DNA of 64,000 nt. Source: Chthoniobacteraceae bacterium (lineage in GTDB: Bacteria > Verrucomicrobiota > Verrucomicrobiia > Chthoniobacterales > Chthoniobacteraceae). Made by a program: the position numbers and the translations under genes. Below are positions 26,246-34,645 of this stretch, piece after piece (positions within the stretch are counted from its first letter, which is position 1; every line of letters starts with the position of its first letter). The stretch covers positions 88,919-152,918 of the forward strand of contig CANJNZ010000001.1 in assembly GCA_947476045.1 (NCBI GenBank), written 5' to 3'. The notes below the pieces were generated by a model. That model saw nothing but the letters and a program-made list of their open reading frames with translations, did no database searches and was not told where the DNA came from.

Positions 26246-26769
26246 TGCCCGCTTTCAAATCACGGAGCCTTCTGCGCAAGCGTCGCGCATTTGTGCTGCT
26301 CGAATCCATGCTCGCTGTGGCCATCTTTGCCATTGGTGTGCTGGCTCTCGGACGCTGCATGGAAAACTGCATGAAGAGCGAAAAATACCGCCGCGAGGAA
26401 GGCCTCGCCCAGCGCGCGCTCGCAAATTACTGGGTGCAAATCGAGACGGGCGCACTGCCGCTAAATACCGACAAATCCAGCGAGGAACTCAAGGGCGCGT
26501 GGTCGGGGATGACGATGAATATGGCCCGCGAGCCTCTCCAGCTCCGCAACGAAAAGGATCAGGAAATTTTCGGGCTCTATAAAGTGACGCTTTCGCTGAA
26601 TTGGAAATCCGCTGGCGATACGATCACGCGAGAGATGTCGTTCATGATTTATCCGCGGCAGAGAAACGGTGTGCAAAATGGTAGGCAGACTCCGGTCGCT
26701 GAGCAACAACGCGCCCCCGGTGCAAACGGCGCACCGACGCCACCGGCCACGCCTCCTGCGCGACGCTGA
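26242..26769 (+). CDS. gspI: type II secretion pseudopilin GspI
   Basis: 175 aa. Prepilin motif RAFVLLESMLAVAIFAIGVL (Glu at +5) after a basic leader KSRSLLRKRR. Second in the cluster, its ATG overlapping the gspH stop. The size and position match GspI, the minor pseudopilin that forms the tip complex with J and K. C-terminal residues are a Pro/Ala-rich tail (TPPATPPARR). Confidence 0.75.
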   Translation: MMPAFKSRSLLRKRRAFVLLESMLAVAIFAIGVLALGRCMENCMKSEKYRREEGLAQRALANYWVQIETGALPLNTDKSSEELKGAWSGMTMNMAREPLQLRNEKDQEIFGLYKVTLSLNWKSAGDTITREMSFMIYPRQRNGVQNGRQTPVAEQQRAPGANGAPTPPATPPARR

Positions 26770-26787
26770 TTCCGCCCCTCATCCAAA

Positions 26788-27495
26788 ATGACGAATGACT
26801 TTCCAATGACGAGCCACGAGAGCCGCACGGTTCCCGCGCGCTTGCGTCATTCGTCCTTCACGCGCCGCTCGGGCTTCACGTTGCTGGAAGTCATCCTCTC
26901 CGTCATCATCCTTGCTTCGATTGCGCTCGGTATTTTCAAATTTGTGCAGTCGAACCTCCGTGCGATCCAATCTTCCGTGCAGGACACCGAGGAGCAGCTC
27001 GCTGTCGAGCGCCTTGCCTCGCTCGTGCAGGAGGAACTTTCCAATATCGTCCCGAAAAGCCAGTCGTCACTGCTCGGCGAAGGGCTGAAGCTTGGCGGCA
27101 CCAATCTCGATTCCATCGAATGGCGTTCGCGCGGCGGCCCCGGCCTGATGACCACTGCCGTGAGCGGCGAGTATCGTGTGAAACTCCGGATGCAGCCGCT
27201 GAAGGACAACCAAAGCAAATACGAGATCGGTCTGTGGCGTCGCCCTGCGCTGCTCGACACCGAGAGCGGCCTCATCGCCGGCGGCAGCGACAAAGACGCA
27301 ACGTGGGTGCCGCTTTTGCAAAACGTCACCGGCCTCACCATCCGCTATTGGGATGCGCGCATGGGGCAGTTGCTCGATAGTTGGCGCGACCAGGCGGCGC
27401 GTCCGAGTTTCGTCGTCCTCAGCATCCTCCGCGAAGGCGAAGAGTCGCCCTATGAAGCCGTGCTCAGCGTCCCCGCAGCCATGACCCAGCAATGA
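26788..27495 (+). CDS. gspJ: type II secretion pseudopilin GspJ
   Basis: 235 aa. Prepilin motif SGFTLLEVILSVIILASIAL near residues 29-48. The leader is unusually long for a prepilin and is encoded by an inverted repeat (GACGAATGAC near 26790 and GTCATTCGTC near 26846), so the native start may have been altered; no later ATG/GTG/TTG in frame precedes the cleavage site. The mature domain (SVQDTEEQLAVERLASLVQE) fits GspJ. Overlaps gspK by 4 bp. Confidence 0.75.
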   Translation: MTNDFPMTSHESRTVPARLRHSSFTRRSGFTLLEVILSVIILASIALGIFKFVQSNLRAIQSSVQDTEEQLAVERLASLVQEELSNIVPKSQSSLLGEGLKLGGTNLDSIEWRSRGGPGLMTTAVSGEYRVKLRMQPLKDNQSKYEIGLWRRPALLDTESGLIAGGSDKDATWVPLLQNVTGLTIRYWDARMGQLLDSWRDQAARPSFVVLSILREGEESPYEAVLSVPAAMTQQ

Positions 27496-28397
27496 TCCCA
27501 CGCCCTTCACATACTCGTGCCTCTGCGCTGCTACTCGTCCTTTGGGCGCTCTTCGTCCTCACGGCTGGCGTGCTTGTTTGGGCATCGTTCATCCGGCAGA
27601 CGCTGGCGGTCGCGGGCGAGCAACAGAATGACACCGAGGCGCGCGCGATGGCGCACAGCGGTGCTTCGCTTGCACTGCATCCGCTTGTTGGAAAAGAGAC
27701 GCCGGTTTTGCAGGCGATGGCGGAAAGCGATCCCGGCTACCGCGTGCAGATGGTCAGCGAAGGCGGAAAGCTGAACGTCAATGCGCTGCTCGGCGGGCAG
27801 GATCCGATTCGCCTCGATCTTTTCAAACGCTGGCTCGAATCGCGCGGCGTCGAATTCAACGACCGCGAGCACATCGTGGATTGCATGCTCGACTGGCTCG
27901 ATGGCGACAATCTCAAGCGCATCAACGGCCAGGAAGACACCACCGGCTACCACCCGCCGAATCGCGGGCAGTTTCTCAGCGTCGAGGAAATCGCCGAGGT
28001 CGCGGGCACCGAGCCGCTCACTTCGCAGGCTGGATGGCAGGACGATCTCACCGTGGATTCGCAGGGGCCGATTGATGTCACGAGCGCAGAGAAAAACATC
28101 CTGCGCCTGCTGCCGGGCATCAGCGACGGCGGGATTGATCGCTTTTTGAAATGGCGCAAAGGCCCCGACGGCATTGATGGCACGCTCGACGATCCGAAGA
28201 TCGAAAAGCTCGAAACCGTGCAGGCTTTCCTCGGCATCAACAAAGCCCAGTGGGGCGCGCTGGGCGGCATGGTCAGCCTGAAGGATCCCAATTGGCGCAT
28301 TACTGTAACAGGCTGGTCGGGAAAAGTCGTTCGACAAGTCGTAGTAGTCGCCGCTAAGGGAAGCCAGAACCCGCAGATCAAAAAGTGGAAAGAATGA
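27492..28397 (+). CDS. gspK: type II secretion pseudopilin GspK
   Basis: 301 aa, close to the usual GspK size. N-terminal hydrophobic segment ALLLVLWALFVLTAGVLVWA, then the GspK core: SEGGKLNVNALL, ESRGVEFNDREHIVDCMLDW and LDGDNLKRINGQEDT, and helix-hairpin-helix-like parts (LPGISDGGIDRFLKWRKG). The tip pseudopilin lacks the usual Glu at +5, as is normal for GspK. Its start and stop both overlap neighbours by ATGA. Confidence 0.85.
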   Translation: MIPRPSHTRASALLLVLWALFVLTAGVLVWASFIRQTLAVAGEQQNDTEARAMAHSGASLALHPLVGKETPVLQAMAESDPGYRVQMVSEGGKLNVNALLGGQDPIRLDLFKRWLESRGVEFNDREHIVDCMLDWLDGDNLKRINGQEDTTGYHPPNRGQFLSVEEIAEVAGTEPLTSQAGWQDDLTVDSQGPIDVTSAEKNILRLLPGISDGGIDRFLKWRKGPDGIDGTLDDPKIEKLETVQAFLGINKAQWGALGGMVSLKDPNWRITVTGWSGKVVRQVVVVAAKGSQNPQIKKWKE

Positions 28398-29674
28398 AGC
28401 AAAACGGCACGACCAACGCCCTCCTCACACCGGAGGCACACGGCTGGCGGCTCCACATCAGTGGAGGCGAGGATCGCACCGTGCCCACGCTCAGCGAGGC
28501 CATCGCGTCCATCCCCGCTGCTGCGCACATCGAACTCGCGCTCCCATGCCAGTCCGTCCTGCTGGAGCGCCACAAACTTCCCGCCACCGACCGCGGAGAG
28601 CTTGCGGACATGCTCCAGCTTCAGCTCGAAAAAACGCTCCCTTTCCCCGTCGAGGATGTCAGCCATGGATTTGAAATCCTCAGTCAGGGGGAAAATGAAA
28701 GCACCATCCTCAGCGTCACCGCCGCGCACTCGGAGCTGGATCAACTTTGCGCGCCGTTGCGCGAAAGCGGGCGCGTCCCCGAGCACATCGGCCTTCAGGC
28801 ATTGCGCATCGCTGCGGCCTGCCCTGCCGATGAAACCACGCTCGTGCTTTGGGCGGAGCAGGAGCAGACCGTCGTCGCCATCGCCGCCGGCGGGAAACTC
28901 GCGTGGGCCCAACCCATCGCCTCGCTCGACGCCGAGACCGTTATGGGCGAACTCCCCGGCCTGCTCATCAGCGCCGAACTCGACGGCGTGCCTTCCGACT
29001 TCACCGCCATCCGCGTCGCCGAAGATTGCCGTTTGCTGACCGAGCCGCTCGCCGCGCACTTCGGAAAAAAAGTCGAGCCACTCAGCTATGGCGCCATCGC
29101 ACAGCCCGGCGAAAAATCACTCACCGTCATCGCGCACACGGGCCTCGATTTGCTCCCCGCCGCCTGGAAGCACGCCGCCCGCAGCCGCCATCGCGGGGAA
29201 AAGCTGAAGCAAAACCTGCTCACCGCAGCCGTCGTCTATTTGCTCATCGTCGCCGCCGCTTTCATCTACCTCGCGTGGACAAAGAATCAGGTGCGAAAAG
29301 CCCAGCAGCAAGTCGCTGACACAGCGCCGCGCTACGCAGGCATCGCCAAGCAGATCGCCCGTTGGGACGCGCTCACGCCAGCCGTCGAGCCCGACCGCTA
29401 CATCATCGAAGTCATGCACCTGCTCATCCGCGACCTCGGTAAAGCCAAGGAAGCACAGCCCGGCCTCGATTTGAAATTCACCTCCTTGACCTTCAATCCG
29501 CGCGAGTGGATCGTGAAAGGCGAAGGCACCACGGACAGCCACTTCACATTCACCCAGCAACTGAAAAAAGACACCGACCTGACCGACCGCTGGGACATGC
29601 CCGCGCCCACGCCGCCCTACACCCCGCTCAAGGACGACAAAGTCAGCTTCACCATCACCGGCAAACCACGATGA
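28394..29674 (+). CDS. gspL: type II secretion protein GspL (PilM/actin-like plus periplasmic domain)
   Basis: 426 aa from ATG 28394, overlapping the gspK stop. The cytoplasmic N-terminal domain has an actin-like PilM/GspL fold (IELALPCQSVLLERHKLPAT, LQLQLEKTLPFPVEDVSHGF). A single membrane helix follows near residue 275 (LLTAAVVYLLIVAAAFIYLA), then a coiled coil and a ferredoxin-like periplasmic part. It would link the secretion ATPase to the pseudopilus. No gspE or gspF gene lies nearby. Confidence 0.78.
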   Translation: MKQNGTTNALLTPEAHGWRLHISGGEDRTVPTLSEAIASIPAAAHIELALPCQSVLLERHKLPATDRGELADMLQLQLEKTLPFPVEDVSHGFEILSQGENESTILSVTAAHSELDQLCAPLRESGRVPEHIGLQALRIAAACPADETTLVLWAEQEQTVVAIAAGGKLAWAQPIASLDAETVMGELPGLLISAELDGVPSDFTAIRVAEDCRLLTEPLAAHFGKKVEPLSYGAIAQPGEKSLTVIAHTGLDLLPAAWKHAARSRHRGEKLKQNLLTAAVVYLLIVAAAFIYLAWTKNQVRKAQQQVADTAPRYAGIAKQIARWDALTPAVEPDRYIIEVMHLLIRDLGKAKEAQPGLDLKFTSLTFNPREWIVKGEGTTDSHFTFTQQLKKDTDLTDRWDMPAPTPPYTPLKDDKVSFTITGKPR

Positions 29675-30201
29675 TCGCGCAAATGTCCCAGCGCGAAAAA
29701 GTCCTCGCAGGCGTCGTCGGCGCGTGCCTCTTCCTGCTGCTGAATGTCTTCCTCTTCAAAATCTTCCTCGGCAACCACGCCCTCCTCCGCACCACGCTCG
29801 CAAAGGCCCAGTCGCAGTTAGCCGGCTTCCAGCAGCAGGAAAGCGAACGCACCAAGTGGGCTCAGCGCGAAGTGTGGCTCGACCAAAACCTCCCCGTCCT
29901 CGGCGACGCTGATGTCTCCAACAAACAAATCCGCGAAGCCCTGCTCGACCTCGGCAAAAAGAACACCGTCACCATCGAATCCCCCACGCCCGGTGTGCCC
30001 GCCAACCAGCCTTACTACACCACCCTCGGCGTCCGCATCGAGTGCAAGGCCGCGTGGACGCAGATGGGAAATTTCCTCTACGACCTCGAAACACCCGGCC
30101 AGTTCCTCGTCATCGAAGCCCTCGAAATGAAAGTGGACCCCGCCGACAAAACCCAGCTCCGCGCTACCATGACCGTCGCCAAATGGTTCGCGCCCAAATA
30201 G
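29671..30201 (+). CDS. gspM: type II secretion protein GspM-like
   Basis: 176 aa. Starts at ATG 29671, overlapping the gspL stop. An N-terminal membrane helix (VLAGVVGACLFLLLNVFLFK) is followed by a coiled-coil stretch (ALLRTTLAKAQSQLAGFQQQ) and a periplasmic ferredoxin-like domain (YYTTLGVRIECKAAWTQMGN). This is the GspM/PilO arrangement, expected to pair with GspL. Confidence 0.7.
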   Translation: MIAQMSQREKVLAGVVGACLFLLLNVFLFKIFLGNHALLRTTLAKAQSQLAGFQQQESERTKWAQREVWLDQNLPVLGDADVSNKQIREALLDLGKKNTVTIESPTPGVPANQPYYTTLGVRIECKAAWTQMGNFLYDLETPGQFLVIEALEMKVDPADKTQLRATMTVAKWFAPK

Positions 30202-30258
30202 CCGAGTGAACGCCCGCCGTTGCCCATTGTCCAAACCCGCAGCACCTTTCCACCGACC

Positions 30259-30948
30259 ATGAAAACCACGCTCGCCATCCTTTTCACCACCGCAAGCGCG
30301 CTGGTCGCCGCGGAGAACATCATCCCCGTCGCCTACACCAAGGACCGCTACGAGGAAACATTCGGCAACTCCCCCTTCGCCCTCGAAACCAAAGTGGAAG
30401 TCAAAGACACCACACCGAAAGAGGACCCTTTCAAAAACCTCGAACTCAAAGGACTCGGCCAGGCCGACGGCAAGGACTACGTCATCATCCAGAAAGTCGG
30501 CGAGGCAAACTCCATGCGCTTCTGGGGGCAGGAGCCGAATGACGGCATCTCCATCAAAGAAGTCCACTGGAGCGACCGGATGGGCGAAACCTACGTCATC
30601 ATCCGCAAAGGCGGCGAAGAGGGAAAAGTAGGCTTCAACGAACTCGCCCTCCACGGCGGCGCAGGTGCAGTCGGCGCGCCCAATCCCGCGCCAGTGAATC
30701 GCGGAGCCCTCCCGCAACGTCCTCCGGGGGGAAACTTCACCGGCGGCACCATCGTCCCCGGCAACGGCGCCCTCGGCAACGCAGGCGCACGCCCACCCAC
30801 ACCCGCTTTCCAGCCCGTCCGCCCCACAGCCACTCCCGCCCCCAACGGCGGCTTCCGCTCCACTCCTCCCGGCATGCCCACCCCCAACTCCACCCCCACC
30901 GCCCCAAGCACCGGTCGCCAGCGCATCCGCGTCATCAACAACCGGTAG
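30259..30948 (+). CDS. GspC/PilP-like periplasmic protein with proline-rich tail
   Basis: 229 aa from ATG 30259 with a signal peptide (LAILFTTASALVAAE). Residues about 40-130 contain an HR-type pattern seen in GspC and PilP (NSPFALETKVEV, NLELKGLGQADGKDYVIIQK, GISIKEVHWSDRMGETYVII). The C-terminal third is Pro/Gly/Ala/Asn-rich and probably disordered. Its place after gspM suggests it completes the inner-membrane platform, but the homology is weak. Confidence 0.5.
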   Translation: MKTTLAILFTTASALVAAENIIPVAYTKDRYEETFGNSPFALETKVEVKDTTPKEDPFKNLELKGLGQADGKDYVIIQKVGEANSMRFWGQEPNDGISIKEVHWSDRMGETYVIIRKGGEEGKVGFNELALHGGAGAVGAPNPAPVNRGALPQRPPGGNFTGGTIVPGNGALGNAGARPPTPAFQPVRPTATPAPNGGFRSTPPGMPTPNSTPTAPSTGRQRIRVINNR

Positions 30949-31040
30949 AGGCGAGCGCACGGGGACAGTTGCAAAGCGCAGACGCCGTGCAAGGCGCGGT
31001 GAAAAACAAGACGCCTCCCACGCGTCGGCGCACAACCGCC

Positions 31041-31670
31041 TTACTGCGGCGGGTTCTTGGTGCCGTCGGGGAAGGTGATGTCGGTCTTCGGCAGGGCGGC
31101 GCGCAGTTCGCGCAGCGCGGCGGCGGGGATTTTGTGGCTGCCCCAGAGGCCGAGCGTTTGCAGTCCGGTGAGGCCTTTGAGGGAGTCAACGTTTTGCAGC
31201 ACACGGCAGAAGCTGAGGTCGAGCGTTTGCAGTTCGGTGAGGCCCTCGATGCCGTCCACGTTTTGCAGCGCGGGGCAGCCGTTAAGGAAGAGCGTATGTA
31301 GGCCGGTGAGGCCCTTGAGGGCGTCCACGTTTTCGTCTTTACATCCTTCGGCATACAATTGCGTGGGATTGAGATGGTGGAGCATTTCGCGGTAGCGGCC
31401 AAGGTCGGGGACTGCTTCCATCTCAAGCTCGCGCTCGTGCTTGCCCCATGTCTCCTTTTTGAGCGCATTGTGCCAATCCTGCCGGATGAGGCTGAAGGCG
31501 TCATCGTATTCCCACGTGAACCCCGCCTCCTTCGCTTCGCGGACGGCGTTGTTGTAGGCGTTGAGCTTCCACACCTGCCAGCCGATGCCGCCGAGGAAGA
31601 CGACGATGAGCACGCACCAAATCTTCTTCCCAAAGCTGCTCTCGCTTTTCGTGGTGCGCCCGTCTTTCAC
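31041..31670 (-). CDS. leucine-rich-repeat protein, single-pass membrane, paralogue 1
   Basis: 209 aa. A membrane anchor (IWCVLIVVFLGGIGWQVWKL) is followed by a conserved spacer and LRR units of 23 residues of the form LQNVDxLKGLTxLQTLxLxxC, about three here. The GTG start (31670) is conserved in its neighbour. Ends ITFPDGTKNPPQ, almost the same as the paralogue's ending. Function unknown; LRRs normally bind proteins. Convergent with the secretion operon. Confidence 0.8.
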   Translation of the reverse strand: MKDGRTTKSESSFGKKIWCVLIVVFLGGIGWQVWKLNAYNNAVREAKEAGFTWEYDDAFSLIRQDWHNALKKETWGKHERELEMEAVPDLGRYREMLHHLNPTQLYAEGCKDENVDALKGLTGLHTLFLNGCPALQNVDGIEGLTELQTLDLSFCRVLQNVDSLKGLTGLQTLGLWGSHKIPAAALRELRAALPKTDITFPDGTKNPPQ

Positions 31671-31733
31671 GCGGGCCTTCTGCCCTACGCCGCGACCGAT
31701 GACAAGGCGCGAGGGTTATGGCTGGATACCGCC

Positions 31734-32639
31734 TTACTGCGGCGGGTTCTCGCTGCCGTCGAGGAAGGTGATGTCGGTCTTCGGCAGGGCGGCGCGCAGT
31801 TCGCGCAGTGCGGTGGCGGGGATTTTGTGGCAGCCGCGGAGGTCAAGCGTTTGCAGGGCGGAGAGGCCCTTGAGGGCGTCCACGTTTCGCAGATCGCGGA
31901 CGTTGACGAGGTCGAGCATTTGCAGGCGAGTGAGGCCCTTCAGGAAGTCCACGTTTTGCAGCGTAGTGGAGCCACGCAGATTGAGTTTTTGCAGGCCGGT
32001 GAGGCTCTTGAGTCCGTCCACGTTTTGCAGTTGTGGGCAGAATTTGAGGTTAAGTTCTTCCAAGTCGGTGAGGCTTTTTAGGTCGTCGGCGTTTTGCAGT
32101 GCGGGACATTCGCCGAGCCCTAACCCATGAAGACTGGTGAGGCGCTTCAAACCATCAATGTTTTGCAGCGCTTCGCAGCCGTTTAGGTTGAGTGTTTTCA
32201 GTTTGGTAAGACCCTTCAGTCCGTCCACGTTTTGCAGCGTGGTGCAGTCGTGGAGTTGGAGCGTTTGCAGGGAGGTGAGGCCCTTGAGGGCATCCACGTT
32301 TTCGTCCTTGCATCTCCAAGCATCCAAATCCGTGGGACGGAGATGGTGGAGCATTTCGCGGTAGCGGCCAAGGTCGGTGACTTCTCCCATGTAAAGCACG
32401 CGGCGGTGCTCGCCCCATGTCTCCTTTTTGAGCGCATTGTGCCAGTCCTGCCGGATGAGGCTGATGGCGTCATCGCACTTCCACGTGAACCCCGCTTCCT
32501 GCGCCTCGCGGACGGCGTTGTTGTAAAGGTGGAGCTTCCACACCTGCCAGCCGATGCCGCCGAGGAAGAGGACGATGAGCACGCACCAAAGCTTCTTCCC
32601 AAAGCTGCTCTCGCTTTTCGTGGTGCGCCCGTCTTTCAC
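31734..32639 (-). CDS. leucine-rich-repeat protein, single-pass membrane, paralogue 2
   Basis: 301 aa from GTG 32639, matching paralogue 1's start (KDGRTTKSESSFGKK); an ATG at 32732 would add 31 residues. It shares the anchor (LWCVLIVLFLGGIGWQVWKL) and the spacer, then carries about seven 23-residue repeats (ALQNIDGLKRLTSLHGLGLG, LQNVDGLKSLTGLQKLNLRG). The repeats are nearly identical at DNA level, so the pair arose by tandem duplication and differs mainly in repeat number. Confidence 0.8.
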   Translation of the reverse strand: MKDGRTTKSESSFGKKLWCVLIVLFLGGIGWQVWKLHLYNNAVREAQEAGFTWKCDDAISLIRQDWHNALKKETWGEHRRVLYMGEVTDLGRYREMLHHLRPTDLDAWRCKDENVDALKGLTSLQTLQLHDCTTLQNVDGLKGLTKLKTLNLNGCEALQNIDGLKRLTSLHGLGLGECPALQNADDLKSLTDLEELNLKFCPQLQNVDGLKSLTGLQKLNLRGSTTLQNVDFLKGLTRLQMLDLVNVRDLRNVDALKGLSALQTLDLRGCHKIPATALRELRAALPKTDITFLDGSENPPQ

Positions 32640-32758
32640 GCGGGCCTTGTGCCGCGTGCGGGGGATGTTGGCAAGGCGGGGATGGGCAGGGGTGGCGGAA
32701 AGGAGGCGGGGCGTAGGCGGGAGGGCGCGCATGGTGATTGAAAGGGCACGGGTGGCGG

Positions 32759-33199
32759 TCGGGAGGACAAAGGTGGTGCTTGGAGGAGGGCGGTTCTTGG
32801 TCGCGAGGATGGAGTTGGCCGTCGGAGGGAGGGAGGGAGGTGACGGTCAGAGGGACGTTGGTGGCGGTCAGAGGGGCAGAGTTCGCTGTCCGGGGAGCGG
32901 AGGTGGCGGTTTCTTTAGCCTCAACGCTTGTTCCGTTGTAGTCAACGCCAGTTCCGTTGGGCTCAACCGTCCGTCCGTTGAGTTCAACGGTTGTTCCGTT
33001 GTGGTCAACCGTTCATCCGTTGTGGTCAACGCCTTTTCCGTTTGGCTCAACGGTTAGTTCGTTCATCTCAACGGATATTGCGTTGGTCTCAACGGTTTAT
33101 AGGTGGGGCCCAACGGACGCTCTGTTGGATTCAACGCTTTGTCCGTTGGCCACAACGGAATGACGGTTGGTCTCAACGGAATCGGCGTTGGCGCTTTTC
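32759..33199. repeat. 21-unit array of 21-bp tandem repeats with dyad symmetry
   Basis: Exact 21-bp spacing holds over 441 bp. The first 7 units (32759-32905) are G-rich, e.g. GCGGTCAGAGGGGCAGAG. The next 13 (32906-33178) share the core TCCGTTGnnnTCAACG, a short palindrome, with about 5-7 variable bases between copies; the last unit is degenerate. Because 21 is divisible by three, most frames show heptapeptide periodicity, which is not evidence of coding. The longest such frames are interrupted by stops. There are no unique spacers, so it is not a CRISPR array. Confidence 0.85.
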
Positions 33200-33249
33200 T
33201 GCTTGATTCCACCGCTGCTTTCACCCAGTGTTGCGGTGCTCTTTTTCCC

Positions 33250-33951
33250 ATGAAACGCCATCATTTCTACCCGAGGCCCACTGGTGAGCAGGCTGGCTGG
33301 CTCGAAAACTTCGCCAATGCTCTGGAGTCCTGCGCTGCCACGCTCGGGATCGCGCCTGCCGTTGCTGCGGACTGTGTGGCCGATGCCCGCTGGTGCGCTT
33401 ACGTGGTGGGGTTGTGGCTGGCGACGGCGCGCTCTTTTTCCCCGGCTTCGACGGATGCGGTGGAGGCGGTGCTGAAGGGGAAGGACTTTGCGGTGACTTC
33501 GCTGCCCACTTTCACGCCGCCGGCGCTGCCTGCGGGGGTTTCGCCAAGGCCGAACGGGGGGCTCGGGCGCATCTTTGAAATGGCGGGGGCCATCAAGCGG
33601 ATGAAAAACTACACGGAGATCATCGGGACGCGCCTCGGCATCGTGGGCCCGGAGGATACGGGGGCGAAGACGATGCCGAAATTCACGGCGAAGGTGCTGC
33701 AAGGGGAGGGCGTAGAAATGGTGCGGCTGGCGTTTTTCAAATTCGGGCACACGGGGGTGTTCATCGAGTCGCGGCGCGGCGGTGGCGAGTGGGAGACGCT
33801 GGCGATTGATACCGAGAGCCCCTACGATGACGAGCGCCCCCTGCTCGCCGCCGACACGCCAGAGGTGCGCGAATACCGGATGCGTTTCTGGGACAAAGGG
33901 ACGCCCAACGGTGACTTGACCGCCGTGGCGAAGGCGACGGTGAGCCCGTGA
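33250..33951 (+). CDS. unknown protein starting KRHHFYPRPTGEQAGW
   Basis: 233 aa. Start set at ATG 33250; the frame is open further upstream but there it only translates the 21-bp repeats. Recognisable blocks: HHFYPRPTGEQAGWLENFAN at the N-terminus, ADARWCAYVVGLWLATARSF, and a C-terminal beta-rich part (EMVRLAFFKFGHTGVFIESR, VREYRMRFWDKGTPNG) that resembles a fibronectin-like fold. I recall similar proteins in other Verrucomicrobiota, but no function. It begins 50 bp after the repeat array. Confidence 0.65.
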   Translation: MKRHHFYPRPTGEQAGWLENFANALESCAATLGIAPAVAADCVADARWCAYVVGLWLATARSFSPASTDAVEAVLKGKDFAVTSLPTFTPPALPAGVSPRPNGGLGRIFEMAGAIKRMKNYTEIIGTRLGIVGPEDTGAKTMPKFTAKVLQGEGVEMVRLAFFKFGHTGVFIESRRGGGEWETLAIDTESPYDDERPLLAADTPEVREYRMRFWDKGTPNGDLTAVAKATVSP

Positions 33952-33956
33952 GGGGA

Positions 33957-33989
33957 ATTGCGGATTTCGGATTGCGGATTGCGGATTTG
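33957..33989. repeat. short direct repeats of GCGGATTTCGGATT type
   Basis: Three to four imperfect copies of TTGCGGATT in tandem just after the 33250 gene. A simple intergenic repeat; no function is evident. The rest of the interval up to 34103 shows no gene. Confidence 0.55.
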
Positions 33990-34103
33990 GGGAAGTCACC
34001 CGCTCTCCGGCGGTGGCAGCGGCAATTTCCATTTGCCAAGGCATCCCAGCCTCGTTTTCCTCTCCAAACCATGCCCGCCCCGATCCGTCCATACCAGTTC
34101 TCT

Positions 34104-34133
34104 CTGCGGTTCAATACTATGTTAGGCGTCGCT
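34104..34133 (+). repeat. attC-like element, right half (site A)
   Basis: CTGCGGTTCAATACTATGTT then AGGCGTCGCT. It contains GTTAGGC, a match to the integron core site GTTRRRY, and its first 23 bases recur exactly at 34999-35021. It lies 14 bp upstream of the first cassette-like gene. The left half at this site is not well preserved (CCAAACCATGC near 34064). Confidence 0.55.
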
Positions 34134-34147
34134 AGCCGCTCTGTGCA

Positions 34148-34576
34148 ATGAAGCCTTCAAAAGCCATCGGATTCGGAGCCGCCATTCTATTCGTGGCGCT
34201 TTGGTCGTTGCCATTGGCTCGCGCCATATCGCTATTTCGAGAGTCGCAGGCATACTTCGCCGAAACTGGCTCCATCAACGCATACAACGACATTGCGTTT
34301 AGCGCCGCGCTTCTCTCGTCCTACGCCGTTTCGTTGCTCGCCGCGTTAGCTCTCGCGTGGTTTCTGTCTCTTCGTCCGCATCTTGTATTTTTGCTTCCAG
34401 TCATCGCTCTCGTCTTTGCCGTCGTCGAGGTTCTCAGATTGCGTCCAGAATCGCCCATCGCTCTCTTCCCGACCATTGCACCGTGGCGTCCGGCTCTTAT
34501 CAGTATCGCAGCGGCGGCCACAGCCGCACTTTTCATCTACACTCCACGCCTCAACACAAATGACCGCAACGCCTAA
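34148..34576 (+). CDS. cassette-like gene 1: four-helix membrane protein
   Basis: 142 aa with about four membrane segments (AAILFVALWSLPLARAISLF, LSSYAVSLLAALALAWFLSL, LVFLLPVIALVFAVVEVLRL, ALISIAAAATAALFIY). No family recognised. Its stop TAA lies within the attC-like left half of site B (GCCTAATC), the way cassette genes commonly end. No separate promoter is visible. Confidence 0.6.
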   Translation: MKPSKAIGFGAAILFVALWSLPLARAISLFRESQAYFAETGSINAYNDIAFSAALLSSYAVSLLAALALAWFLSLRPHLVFLLPVIALVFAVVEVLRLRPESPIALFPTIAPWRPALISIAAAATAALFIYTPRLNTNDRNA

Positions 34577-34641
34577 TCATGCGCTGAAGCGAACCGCTCG
34601 GTGCGTCGCTGAGCTTGGGGTAGCCGTCGCTCGCGCTCACT
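34562..34641 (+). repeat. attC-like element (site B)
   Basis: Left half GACCGCAACGCCTAATCATG then CGCTGAAGCGAACCGC. Its GCCTAA..CAT and GAACCGC blocks are the reverse complement of the right half at sites A and C (GCGGTTC...ATGTTAGGC), as expected for attC folding. The right half here is degenerate (GGGGTAGCCGTCGCTCGCGC), yet it still aligns with the base sequence leading to the next start codon at the other sites. Confidence 0.55.
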
Positions 34642-34645
34642 GTGA

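Noticed and set aside
32554..33057. Heptapeptide-repeat ORFs on both strands through the 21-bp array
   Set aside because: A repeat whose length is a multiple of three yields periodic peptides in every frame; all long frames contain stops, so none is called as a gene.
32759..33199. CRISPR array
   Set aside because: Unit length and lack of unique spacers, plus absence of cas genes, exclude it.
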